Shown here piece by piece: positions 43,265 to 54,700 of a DNA stretch of 64,000 nucleotides. Source of the DNA: Aradus depressus (lineage: Eukaryota > Arthropoda > Insecta > Hemiptera > Aradidae); the NCBI GenBank assembly GCA_963662175.1, contig OY759218.1, positions 52,211,427 to 52,275,426 on the forward strand. Direction: 5' to 3'. Each line of letters starts with the position of its first letter. Position 1 is the stretch's first letter. The position numbers and the translations under genes are program-made. The notes below the pieces were generated by a model. It was not told the DNA's origin. It ran no database searches and saw nothing but the letters and a program-made list of their open reading frames with translations.

Positions 43265-43610
43265 TTCATAGGGGCTCCTAAATTCTAATGTTAAATTTTG
43301 TTTCGATAAATTCATTACGTCGGCAGTTATTTATTAGGGATTTTGAGTTGAGCCTCCCTCTTACCCTCTTCCCCTGGGCCGATTCCGCTGAAAATCGATG
43401 GGTGTTGTCATAATGGATTTCTGGACACACATATAAAATTTCGTGTCGATACATTCAGTCTATTGGCAGTTATTCGAGTTTTAGTGTTAAGCCTCTCCCT
43501 AATTCCCCTCTTCACTCTCGCCGATTTAACTGAAAATCAATAGGTGTTGTCCTTAAATGGTTTTGGATACACATATAAAATTTCGTGTCGATAAATCCTT
43601 TCTAGTAAAC
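43265..43610 (+). repeat. ~140-bp tandem unit of a dispersed repeat family
   Basis: Units begin near 43302, 43442 and 43584 with GT[TG]TCGATA.ATTC and share TTGAGTTGAGCC / TGTTAAGCCTC and GAAAATC.ATGGGTGTTGTC-type blocks. Fragments elsewhere: 26480, 30770, 34100 and 44400. Confidence 0.7.
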
Positions 43611-43651
43611 CAATTTAGGATCATGAGATGCATGCTTGGAATAAAGATATG

Positions 43652-43915
43652 TAAATAAAACAAACTTATTTTTTGAAATACTGTCTATTCCACTAAAGAT
43701 ATTTATAAAAATAAAACTACCGGTTTCGGTCTCACACCATTGTCAGGTCTAGTTATGAACCTATGTTCCGATGGTGTGAGGCCGAAACCGGTAGTTTTAT
43801 TTTTATAAATATCTTTAGTGGAATAGACAATATTTCAAAAAATAAGTTTGCTTTATTTATTTATTACAAATTCCTCAATATGTCCGCGTTCCTCAACTTA
43901 GAAGTTGATAAAGAT
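43652..43915. repeat. Head-to-head palindrome of Penelope-like termini
   Basis: Arms 43652-43740 and 43771-43861 are almost perfect inverted copies around a 30-bp centre. Each arm contains GAAACCGGTAGTTTTATTTT and TAGTGGAATAGACAATATTT. Outside the right arm, AATATGTCCGCGTTCCTCAA also occurs after 45541 and at 59512-59535, next to the Penelope-like ORF. Confidence 0.85.
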
Positions 43916-44200
43916 AAGTGACAGGATAAGGAACAGCGAGGTTCTACGGAAGGTGAGGCTAAGAAGCCTTCAGAAGGAAGCACACTTCCTGAAGTGGAGA
44001 TGGACCGGGCATGTGACAAGGATGGATCCTCGACGATGGGCTAAAGTCTGCACGGAGGAGAGAGAGAGACAGAAGAAGAGGAAAAGGAAGACCAGGACTG
44101 CTGTGGTGGGGCGAGATAGTGGAGAGAATAGGAGATGGATGGTGCACTGTGACCAGGAACAGAGAAAGATGGAACAAATGTGTAACAGTATTATTTAAGA
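43905..44200 (+). pseudogene. RTE-like LINE ORF2 C-terminal fragment
   Basis: An open 97-codon frame with SDRIRNSEVLRKV, then LKWRWTGHVTRMDPRRWAKV and later RRWMVHCDQEQRKMEQ, the tail that follows the RT domain in RTE-like elements (DRIRN...WRWAGHV.RM..RW...W). It is truncated upstream by the palindrome. Confidence 0.75.
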
Positions 44201-44741
44201 AATAACTTTCATTTTTACTATTTTTTTATCTTATTTTACTTTTAATCAAGAAGTAACAGTTTTACTTAAGAAATAATTTAATTTAGGAACAATCGTTAAA
44301 TTCTTCTCAGATTTCTTTTGTTGAAAGAGTAGTAGACTCAAAACCTCCAAAAGCCTCTCCTTTTGTTCTAAATGAATGTCAATAAAGCTATTTTATTTTA
44401 GTTTAAATCCTTTCTATCGGGAGTTATCGTGTTCACAATCACACAGACATTTTACTTCCCCCATTTTTGGAATCTGGAGTCGAAAAACATGAAATTCCGT
44501 TGGGAACTCATCCAATTTCTGACTGAGCATATACATTTCCCCATATTTCGTATGGGAAAGTAAAAGAACTGCAGTAGAGTCGATTTTAGAGGGGGGTCCA
44601 AAGTTTTACAGAGTTCGACTTTCGGGTACACAATAATTGGATTATAAAAAAGCATTTCTCTTTTGCCTCTTTCAACGTGACTGATCCTAATTTAAAATGT
44701 TGTCTTTAGGGTTAATTTTTTTTTTTTTTTGTAGCATTAAC

Positions 44742-45750
44742 ATGTCCACGGAAAATAATGGGAGGAAACAACCAGAATTTGACGCAGCTTCAATTCAAGG
44801 AACTCCCAAACCTCAGGCCAGTTCGACAATTGATCGACAATTTGAATGGTGTGTTAATTAATTTTGTATTATCTCAATACTATAGAGTAAGATTTTAGAG
44901 CTTGAGTACACCAGGTAAATTAAATCAATGTCAGAATACATTTCTGCGATCTGTGTCGATATAGTGGAAAGGTAATTAAACAAAGAAAATGTTTAACTTT
45001 AATATTGTCTAATTCCACAAAAATATATACATAAAGAGATTACCTGTGAAACCCCGAACCCTGAGGGATTCTCCCTGGGGGGGGGGGGGGGGGGGGGGGG
45101 GAAGTCTTACCTTAACATTTACAGATATTTGAGTTAATAAATAAAACAAACTTATTTTTGAAATATTGTCTATTCCACTAAATATACATATATAACTACC
45201 GGTTTCAGCTTTATACCATCGTCAGGTCTAGTTATGAACTACAGACTCAATTGAGAAAGTGACTCAATTGAGAAAGTGGCTCATTGAGTTTGAACGGTGT
45301 GTGTATGTTTCATCATACTAGTTCCCTGGTTGATCCTGCCAGTTGTCATATGCTTGTCTCAAAGCTTAAGCCATGCAAGTCTCAGTACTTAAGCCAGTCC
45401 GGCTTAAGCCAGTTTGTACTGAGACTTGCTAGTTCATAACTAGACCTGACGATGGTATAAAGCCGAAACCGGTAGTTATATATGTATATTTAGTGGAATA
45501 GACAATATTTCAAAAATAAGTTTGTTTTATTTATTTATTACAAGTTTCCACAATATGTCCGCGTTTCTCAACTTAGAAGTTGATATTTGAGTTGTCGATA
45601 ATCTAATAAAATGAAGAAAATATATAAGACTTCCCATCCTCCCCCCTCCCCCCCCCCCCCCCTCCCCCCTACGGAATTCTCCGGTGTTACAGGCAGGTAA
45701 TCTCAGGTAACCTGAGAATTGTATAAATATGACAACCTAGCGTTTTTCTG

Positions 45751-45794
<44 letters not shown>

Positions 45795-48700
45795 GAATGT
45801 TTATTTGTCTGTTTGTTCCTACATCACAGGAACATATTTAAACCAAATTTCATATTTTCAATCTACCTACTCAGGAATAGGTTACTTATAATATCAAAAT
45901 CGATTAATAAAGGGCGGTTTCCTAACACAATAGGAGCAGTTGGTTGGTTTATTAGGGGCGAACAACTGCTCAGGTTATCACCCTACCTCATCTCTCCCTC
46001 ATTCACTCTTTATGCAGATAACTCCAGGGGGACCGGGGAAGGGTAGATTACGGGACCCAGGGGTACCCAACGAACAGGCAGGCTAGGAATAGTTATTTGT
46101 GGGATCGCCGAACATAGATAAAACTCCCCTATCGACCATAATGTGATATTTTATAGTGATCGGTGACTATTACTCGAAACCTATTCCGTTGGATTTTTGA
46201 ACTATAGAACAGTGCGGTTTCTCTAAATACCTATATTTTTATTTTAACACATTTTTATTTTACAGCCATATCCAAGATTTAGATTTTTTGAATTTGGATA
46301 GTTTATCGATGGATGACAGTGCTGCGATCGGACAGAATTTGGAATATTGTGAAGTGCTCAGAAAGAAACTTCTGAGTATGGAATCGTCCGCAGAAAACTC
46401 GGGGCTTGGCATTGACGACATATCACTGGCTAGCGGGGACGGAGATGCATTTTCCAATCTTTTGAAGACACATACAGGTAAGTTTAGTTTTCAAAAATTA
46501 TAAAAATTGAAGTTCGGAAAAATCCGTCTCGCCTCTGAAATCCTGTATTCCCCTGAAAAAGATGGGTGGGGACCGTGGAGTTTTCTGCTCATATACAGAT
46601 CATTTCTTCCTGTTGAAGATTGGTCAGTTCTGCTGTTCGTGCCTAAGTCTACGGTCGGTAAGATGGCAGGAGAGATAGGTAAGGTTACCATTCTTTTCGT
46701 CTTTATCAACCTCGATTTGGCGTGTAAGTAGTCTGAGTCACTCAAGTCAGTCAGAAACATTAACAGTCAAACAAATACAAAAAAATATCTGAAAAGCCTC
46801 GATCCCATAGAAATCCCATTGACTGGAAGGGGAGCTTGCTCCATGAACTTACACTCTGAATTTCGCCCGCTTTGTAGGAACTAACTTGCAAAGCCGCGAT
46901 ACACTTTAATATATATATATATATATATATATAAATTTATTTGGAAATGTACCCACAGAAAATTTTTAAAAAATAAACTTAATCTTGAGTAAAAACAAAT
47001 TAAATTGAGATACTTTCAAGAAAAACTTGATAAAAAAAAAATAAACGTTACAAAAACATTTTTTTGTTAGAGCGACTTGCAATAGGTGTACAAAGTACGG
47101 GTCACAACTCATGTAATATTGAATTATTTTCTATAATACCTTCGTTAAACATAGGGCCTCAACAAAGTGTCGCCAACTGGGTGCTTTGCTGCCACTCCTA
47201 GACTTTCCCATCAGAGGCCCCCTTCTGTCTCCCTCTTTCTCCTCCTAGTGCTCATTGGCCTTCCTCGTCTTCTGTGGCTTTGCGGATTTCATTCGAACTT
47301 TTGAGAGGTTCATTTCATCTCCTTAATTTTTTTTTTTTTTTTTTTTTTTTTTAGGCATAGATACTTCATCAATGATTGTTCAAGAAGCCTGTAATGAGTA
47401 AGTTTCATTTTTATTTATTATAATTGTTCATTTTAATTTATAATGTTAGCGGATTTCTATAGAAAAATAGGAACACCGAAAGGAGGGAGGGTTATATAGT
47501 GTTTTTCAATATGCCTTTCAGAATAGTAGCCTACCGTCCTCCTCCAAGTGATCCTCTCGTCTTTGGTGGCCTTGCGGGTTCCATTCGAACGCCTTGGCAA
47601 TGCTTTTTTCCCCTTGCTTCAGCACATGTCCTATACACTTTCATATTTTACTTTTTATTTGTTGGTCGATGCCCATAGCTCTCTGTTACTTATCATGTCT
47701 TGCCACCAAACGTCGAGTATATTTCTAAGATAGCGGTTTATGTAAATATAGAAAGCGATTATGTAGAGTGTTTTCTTTAATTTGAGCTATGCAACGTTTG
47801 TCTACGGCTATTTGAAGGAAGAGCTTCTCGACAAACTCTGGTTTCTGGAGTTGGCCTTCTTCAACATTACGTCAAGTATCGTGATAAATAATATGGAAGA
47901 GAACATACAACCCTGCTTCACTAACTTCTAATATGTTGATTTCCACGTGAAATTTCGCAAGTAGCCCTGTCATATCCCTAAATTGAAGAAACAATTTTTA
48001 AAAGTCGAGAAATTGCTGTAGTCCTTCGAGTATTGAAGAAAATATGGACGTATTGTTGGTCGTTGGAAAACTAAGTAATTTAGACAGATAAACTATTTAG
48101 GTTCTTACTAAAAATAAATTAAGGCGTTTTTCTCCCGAAACTAACACTTCTGGTCAAGTCACCTGGTACATATTAGTGAATTCTTCGAAAATTCATCAAC
48201 TGTTGCATTTCACAAATCATTGTAATAAAAATTATTATTGTCTTATTGTAAATAATTTTAATTATTTATCCCACTTATCTCTGCAGATCACCACCAACTT
48301 GTTTCAATATATCATGACTCTAATTGGATACTTTATGTAATATTATTGAGATGCCAGCTGAGTTAATCTTTTAAGAAGATTAAGTCAACAAATTAATTAA
48401 TTAATAAACGACTATTGAGTATCCATTTAATTCTATTCTAAGATCTAATGAGTTCGCCAAGATTATCAACAGTTATGAAAAATTAAAATGACATTATGCA
48501 AACACTACTAAAGAAAACTTAATCCATGATGATAGTAAAAGAAAACATCAGCACATAAATCATTAAGAAAATAAAACAAACAAACAAATGGATGTTTCGC
48601 GTGGAACTACCCATATATACCTTGTTGGGACAACTTCGTCGGTTGCGTGGCTTCAGCCGCCGTCCGCCATATTTGTTCATTTTCGCACTTTCAATATTAT

Positions 48701-51700
48701 CTTGATATTATTCCGAATCGACTTGAATACTTTACATACACCCACTACTCGCGCCATCCAAAAACCCGGAAGCATTCCATTGGCTACAAAGGTCACGTGA
48801 CCAACAACCGACACTTTTCGCTATTTCATTGGTTGATAGCAACCCTACCTTATATGGTGGTACTTGATTCTTTCGTCATCGATGACCCCCTTTCTGGCCC
48901 CGAAACTGCCACATGAATTATAAAATTCACTTGAATACTTGAAAATTAATATCCATTAATTTTGGATATTACATCACTTTTAAAAGTATATATAAGTTTC
49001 ACTTAATAAAGGAATACACTTAGTACACCTGCTCCATTTTTTTTTTTTTTGTAATTCTAATAATTAATTCTTAATGTCAGTGTGATGGAAGACAGCGGTT
49101 TTTCCAATCTTCTTCACATGTCGGAGCTTGAAAGAGCAGAAAGACTTTGCGAAGAGGACTGGGGATTTATGCCCCCCGGCGAAGTTGATATCACCACTGA
49201 TGGAAATAGTCAAATAGTTCCTCCGAAGTGAGTATTATTGTTTTTACTATTCTAATCTATATAAAACTACAGAGAAGAGTATAAGGAACGACAACTGCAA
49301 GTTGAAAATCAAATCGAGGTACATAAATAATAAAAGATTGTTAACCTTTTTTTCCCTTAGAAAAAACTATTGTTTATTTATCCATGTGTATAAATAATAA
49401 TATAGTGACTTCTTTCCTGTCCACTAATCATTTTGGATGCATCTACTTTTTTTATTTTTTATTTTTTTTTAACATTTGGTTTAAAAAGATAATTTAAATC
49501 ACAAATAACATAATATAAGAATACGTACCACTTTTTTTTTTTAACATAGCCTTTCCATTAACTTTTCTGAATTCTCTTTAAAAGTGATTTAATACGTTGC
49601 TAGTCCTTTACCTGGATAATAGATTTGTAACATACTGTATAAAAAAACTGTAAATAATATATTATTCATTCATTCATAAATATTAATAATAAAATTATGA
49701 ATACATATATTTTTTTACGAATTGGGCTGCCATTAAAAATGTGAAATTGAATATTTTTTTAACCTTTAATGGGAGCTAATTCAGAAGTCATTACTTTTGG
49801 TCTTTGTTATTTATTTGTTTATTAATACAAGAAAAATACCGTCAGAGTATTATGTTCTTCTTTGCGAAATTGTTTATCATTTCTTTTAAACTATTTCGAA
49901 TCGTCTGATACCAATAGCGCGAATTATCACAGTTATACAAACATCAACATTATAAGGTCGGAAAAATATTCATTTTGAAATGGCCCATCATTATTCACAT
50001 ACTTTCGTTTTCGTTGTTTATTATTATATTTTTAACCCTAACAGTTTCATGCCGAACGAAGACTCTTTATTTGCCGGTTTGGGAGCAGTTGGCTCCGACT
50101 CTTGCAGACTGGATGTATCAAATTTACCCTCCAGCACTGTTTGTGCCAATTCTGGATCTCCATGTGGTAAGGACATACATTTTCTAAATTATACTCTTAA
50201 GAATCCTTGAAATGTTCATTTTCGCACTTGTTACTTCTTCAGCTATGCCAAGTATAGGGGGAAGTTTTTTGTTGAAGATTCGGGTGCACTAACCCACTCT
50301 TTAAGGTTTTTTTTTTGTTTATTCTTAATCATATAATGTTGAATAAATAATAATAAAGAACTTGTTTAACTTTTATATTGTCTAATTGCACAAAAAATAT
50401 ATACATAAGGTGTAGTAATATATTCATAAAGTGTAGCGAGAAAGGATGTAACAACTCCCTCAGGGCTGCCTTCATGTTGAATTCTCCTACTTCCAAAGCG
50501 CTCTTTCGTTGCTCTGGTGGACATGAGCCCGACTGTACTGTGAGCGTCCTACATTTCGCCTTCTCAAGTTTAGTTACCTGGAGTAGGATTCTTTAAGGAG
50601 AACTGACAACGCAGACGTTTTTTTACATCTTAAATAAAAACCCAAGGGCCTCGGGTGGGTTTCATATTTGTGTTCTTACATTACTGTTGATTTTCCACAA
50701 ACCATCAAAATGTGTACCCAAAAACTTTGTTTTTTTTATTCATAAAATTCGTCCCCATTCTTTGCTTCTACGATTCATGTTAATTGAAATTCTGTATATT
50801 TGCATAAATATTATCATTGATGCAATCCTGAAAATAAATTTTCAAATATTTACTTTCAATGGAGTGGGTTGGTATACCCGTTTCCCCGTTATTGTATTTT
50901 TATTTATTTTTTCCTCCTTCCTCTGCTCCGTTTAGCTGGTATTCCTCCACAAGATTCGTCCACGTTTCAAGATGATGATGTGCCCAGTCTTAGTCAGATG
51001 GTTCTGGCTATTAAAAAATGCAGCCCCACTGCCAGCTCAAGAAAAATATTAGATGAAATACTTCGAGCAGGTTTGTGTGTTTCAATTTCACATCCCTTTT
51101 TCAGGTCTTAATGATTACTTTAATCACGTCACATATATATATTTTTTAATTTATTTTTCTATTTGTATAGTTTTTCAAGATTTGAAACGTTTCCTTCAGT
51201 TTAGAGCTAAGAATAGGGTATGAACAAAATTTGTTTGCCTGTTCACGAGTTAATGAAGAGGCAGTTTGTTTCCCCTATTTAATTAATGCCCTCTCTTTCT
51301 CCACTTCTCAAATAAAGTGTGATTTTGTTTTTGGAATCGTCTTGTTGAGAACTTCACTCTCGGTCCCTTGTTCAATACTTTAATTATTAATGGATTTGAG
51401 TCAGTAAATTAGTAAAGGTTACGTTTACTGAGCTCTTATCAAACGAAATTGTAACGGAACTTCGTAACAAGTTACATTCAAAGAAAGTATGGCATGTTGA
51501 ACTAGATTGTGACATGGCCAAGAAGAATAAAAATAAAAACTTATATCTTTTTCGCATCATGTGAAAATTATATTATATTTGTAACCCGCCCTAGGGATTG
51601 CCATGGGTGGTTCCCAACTTAAACCTAGACTGGCTGGAATGACTTATTGTAAGCAGTAATACACTTACCCGGGCAGAGGGTCTGGGCAGAGGACTCTAGC

Positions 51701-54700
51701 ATCACCTAACTGCTCCCTTCGGTCCCAGGACAAGACTGCCTCCTCTGCCCTCCTAAAAACCCTCCATGGCTCCTCTCCCACTCTCCGGGGACCTACGTTC
51801 CCAACGAGTTAGCGCATTCCAATCGTATCTTCGAAGAAGGCTTAGGTCCGCTACTAAGCTCGTTGGGAAGCGTCGCAGGTGTCCATCAGAGAGCTGGCAT
51901 TTTCTAATCTAGCTTCTCAGAAAATAGCTGGGCAGGTGCAGCCCAGCCGTTACACTACCCCCAAATTTCTAAAATTTAATTTACCCCCCAAAAAAAATTT
52001 CAATCTCGTCTCCAGGCAAAAGTCACTCCAGTCAGTTTTCTCAGACGAGCGGTCTTATCTTATCTGCCTACATTCCAGCCGTTATCTCTCTGCCATTCAT
52101 CCATCCATAAGCCAGATAAGACGAGGCCCCTCAGCTCGCCATCTTTTTTTCTTGGCCTTAGCTTTTCACCATAGCCAGTCTATGTAATATGTGATTCTTG
52201 TGAAGCTTGTCTCGTGGCGCGAGCCCGACTCCGGGCGGCCCAGATCATTACTACGCCTACCATCACCAGTCCAGCTGTCCCGGCGCCCGTCCAATGTAGC
52301 CAGCGACGCTGCGTCTCCCTCAATGACATTGTGTCGAGCAGTGCGGCAAGTGCCACAGTTTCCTCATTCGTGTCACTTGTTCGGACTTGCCCCAAGGCCT
52401 TCAGTTGGTGCAGGGTCTCTGCTACGTCCTCCTTCGAAAATGACTGCTTTGGTCCGGGCCCCTCCTTTCCACCGCGGCTTCAGGTGGGGAGCCTCCGTGT
52501 ACAACGGGACATCTCGTTCGCTGTCCGCCCCAGGAGGGTTTGGCTCGTGCAGGTGGCCAACGACCGGTGAAAGATGGGGTAGTCCGCCGGACAGATCAGA
52601 GTGCTACACCGCGTGCATTCCTGTAGCTGCCGGGCCTCCACCAGCGCGTACTGTTGGCGGTCCTCGCTGACCAAGATGTAGTCTCCGTCTTTGTATATTT
52701 TCACATAGTGTTCCAAGCCAGTTACCAATCTTAAAGGAGCTTGCTCACCACGTCTTTTAACATTAGTTGGGTCTAGTAGGCCCCCTCCTAGGCCGTAGAT
52801 TAATGGGGGATCGGGGTCTGGCCCTTGCTGGGGAGGTCTCGGGCGCCCAGGTGCGATCCCGAGGATCCTCGGGCTCCGGCGAGCTACTACACGGGGTCCC
52901 CCCCCCCCCCCCCCCCTTCCCTACTCCCCCGTTCTCCCCACGAGGTGGTTGGCCCCGGGGTCAGAGTTTGGTCCCCCTCGGACTCCACCATCCCATGGGG
53001 ACAACTGCATGGGGACCATTGTCAGATCCTCTTCCTCGTCACTAAGTACAAACGGGTCCCCCTCCGAGTTCTCCGTACTCTCCGAGACCTCTCTCGGCGT
53101 CGCCTGCCACCTGTTCAGGTGCAGCCCAGCCGTTACATATTACTTCGTATTATCAGATTTTGTTCATATTTTTGATAGGACCAACTAAGTAATTAAATGC
53201 AATATTACTCCCCGGTAATCAATTCAGTTGTCAGCTGATCCTCGTCTGAGCAATAAGCCTTGTTTTCGTTGATAAATTTCTGTCGGTATTATAAAAAAAA
53301 TATTGTGGTTTTTTAAGTTTGCTACGTCTTGCGTGATTTATAAGTAACTTAATAGTGAATACACAAGTCCAAATTCATTATTATGTGGTTTGTTGGTGGT
53401 TTATACAATGTATGACGAGGACATAACATCGCTGGATTGGTCTGACAAAACATGTGAAAAACGAAAAGCACCTTCTAATAGCTCGACACCAGAAAGACCG
53501 GGTAAGCGCTACCAATTTGAGTTTACAATTCCAACAAATAACAAATATGCAATATTAAACAATCTCGGGGATAAAGAAAAGGAAGATAGCCCTAAAGTAT
53601 CTAAACAAAATAGTCTGAAAATTCCCCCCATATTCTTACATAATGCTCCAAATTACCTCGAAGTTATTAAAGATATAAAAACTATAGTTAAAAGCACATT
53701 CGAAACTAAAATAACCGGCAAAATTGTAAAAGTACTGACCTCTACTTCTGATGATTTCAGAACATTAACTCAATATTACACTGAAAATGAAATACAATAT
53801 CATACGTATGTCCACCCGGATGATAGAAAACTTAGTGTTATAATTAGAGGCGTCCCTTACTCTCTCTCGGAAGAAGAAATAATGGGTGAGCTGGCCCAAA
53901 AATATCCAGTCACTAGTGTATTCAGAATCAGAAATAAAGATAAAAATCCAACACCACTATGTGCTGTGGAACTGACAAATAATGAAGCAGGAAAGGGTAT
54001 TTATGAGCTAGACAGGATCTTTTATTCTGTGGTAAGAGTAGAACCACGGAAAAAATCTTCAAATATACCTCAATGTTCAAACTGTCAGCGGTATAACCAC
54101 ACCAAAAACTTTTGTAAATTAAGTCCTCGGTGTGTCAAATGTGCTCAAGACCACCATTATTCAATGTGTCCAAACAATAAAAAGATAGAAAAGCCAATTT
54201 GTGTCAATTGTGGGCAAAACCACACGGCAAATTACAAAGGTTGTATGTACTACCAATCTTTATTAAACAAAAAAATGAGGGAACAGCCAGTTAAGATTGG
54301 GCTGTTGACAACAAAGAGACAGAATCTACAAGAGAACTATATGAATGTAAACAATGGTTCTCCCACTCCCACCGCTAGACAAGGTCCAGGCTTACCAACA
54401 TTCGCAGATATCACTAAAAATCCGTCTCAAGCTAGAAAATTCCCGGAGGATTCCAAGAATAAATCAGAAAATTCTTCAAATACATCCTTTGTCCTCTCGC
54501 AAATTTTTGATATCGTAATCACTGCCATTAAACCGTATTTACCCCACATTATCTCCTTTTTTACAAATCTTTTTACCGACAACATAGTTAACAAAGCTAA
54601 ATGACCTCAGCGGATATTTCATTGAATGAATTAAAAATCCTAAACTGGAATGCAAATGGGATAAAACATAAAAAGAGGCTTCTTAAGGACTTTCTATACA

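Noticed and set aside
45325..45388. A functional 18S rRNA gene
   Set aside because: Only the first ~64 nt are present, with substitutions; the sequence then turns into an inverted hairpin and transposon arm.
49975..50210. Two plus-strand ORFs starting at 49975 and 49980
   Set aside because: They read through the intron into the 50045-50166 exon of the SPD-2-like gene; only the exon part is supported.
52191..53188. Several long plus-strand ORFs in the GC-rich block
   Set aside because: Pro/Arg/Ser-rich frames antisense to the envelope remnant of the LTR element; no domain recognised.
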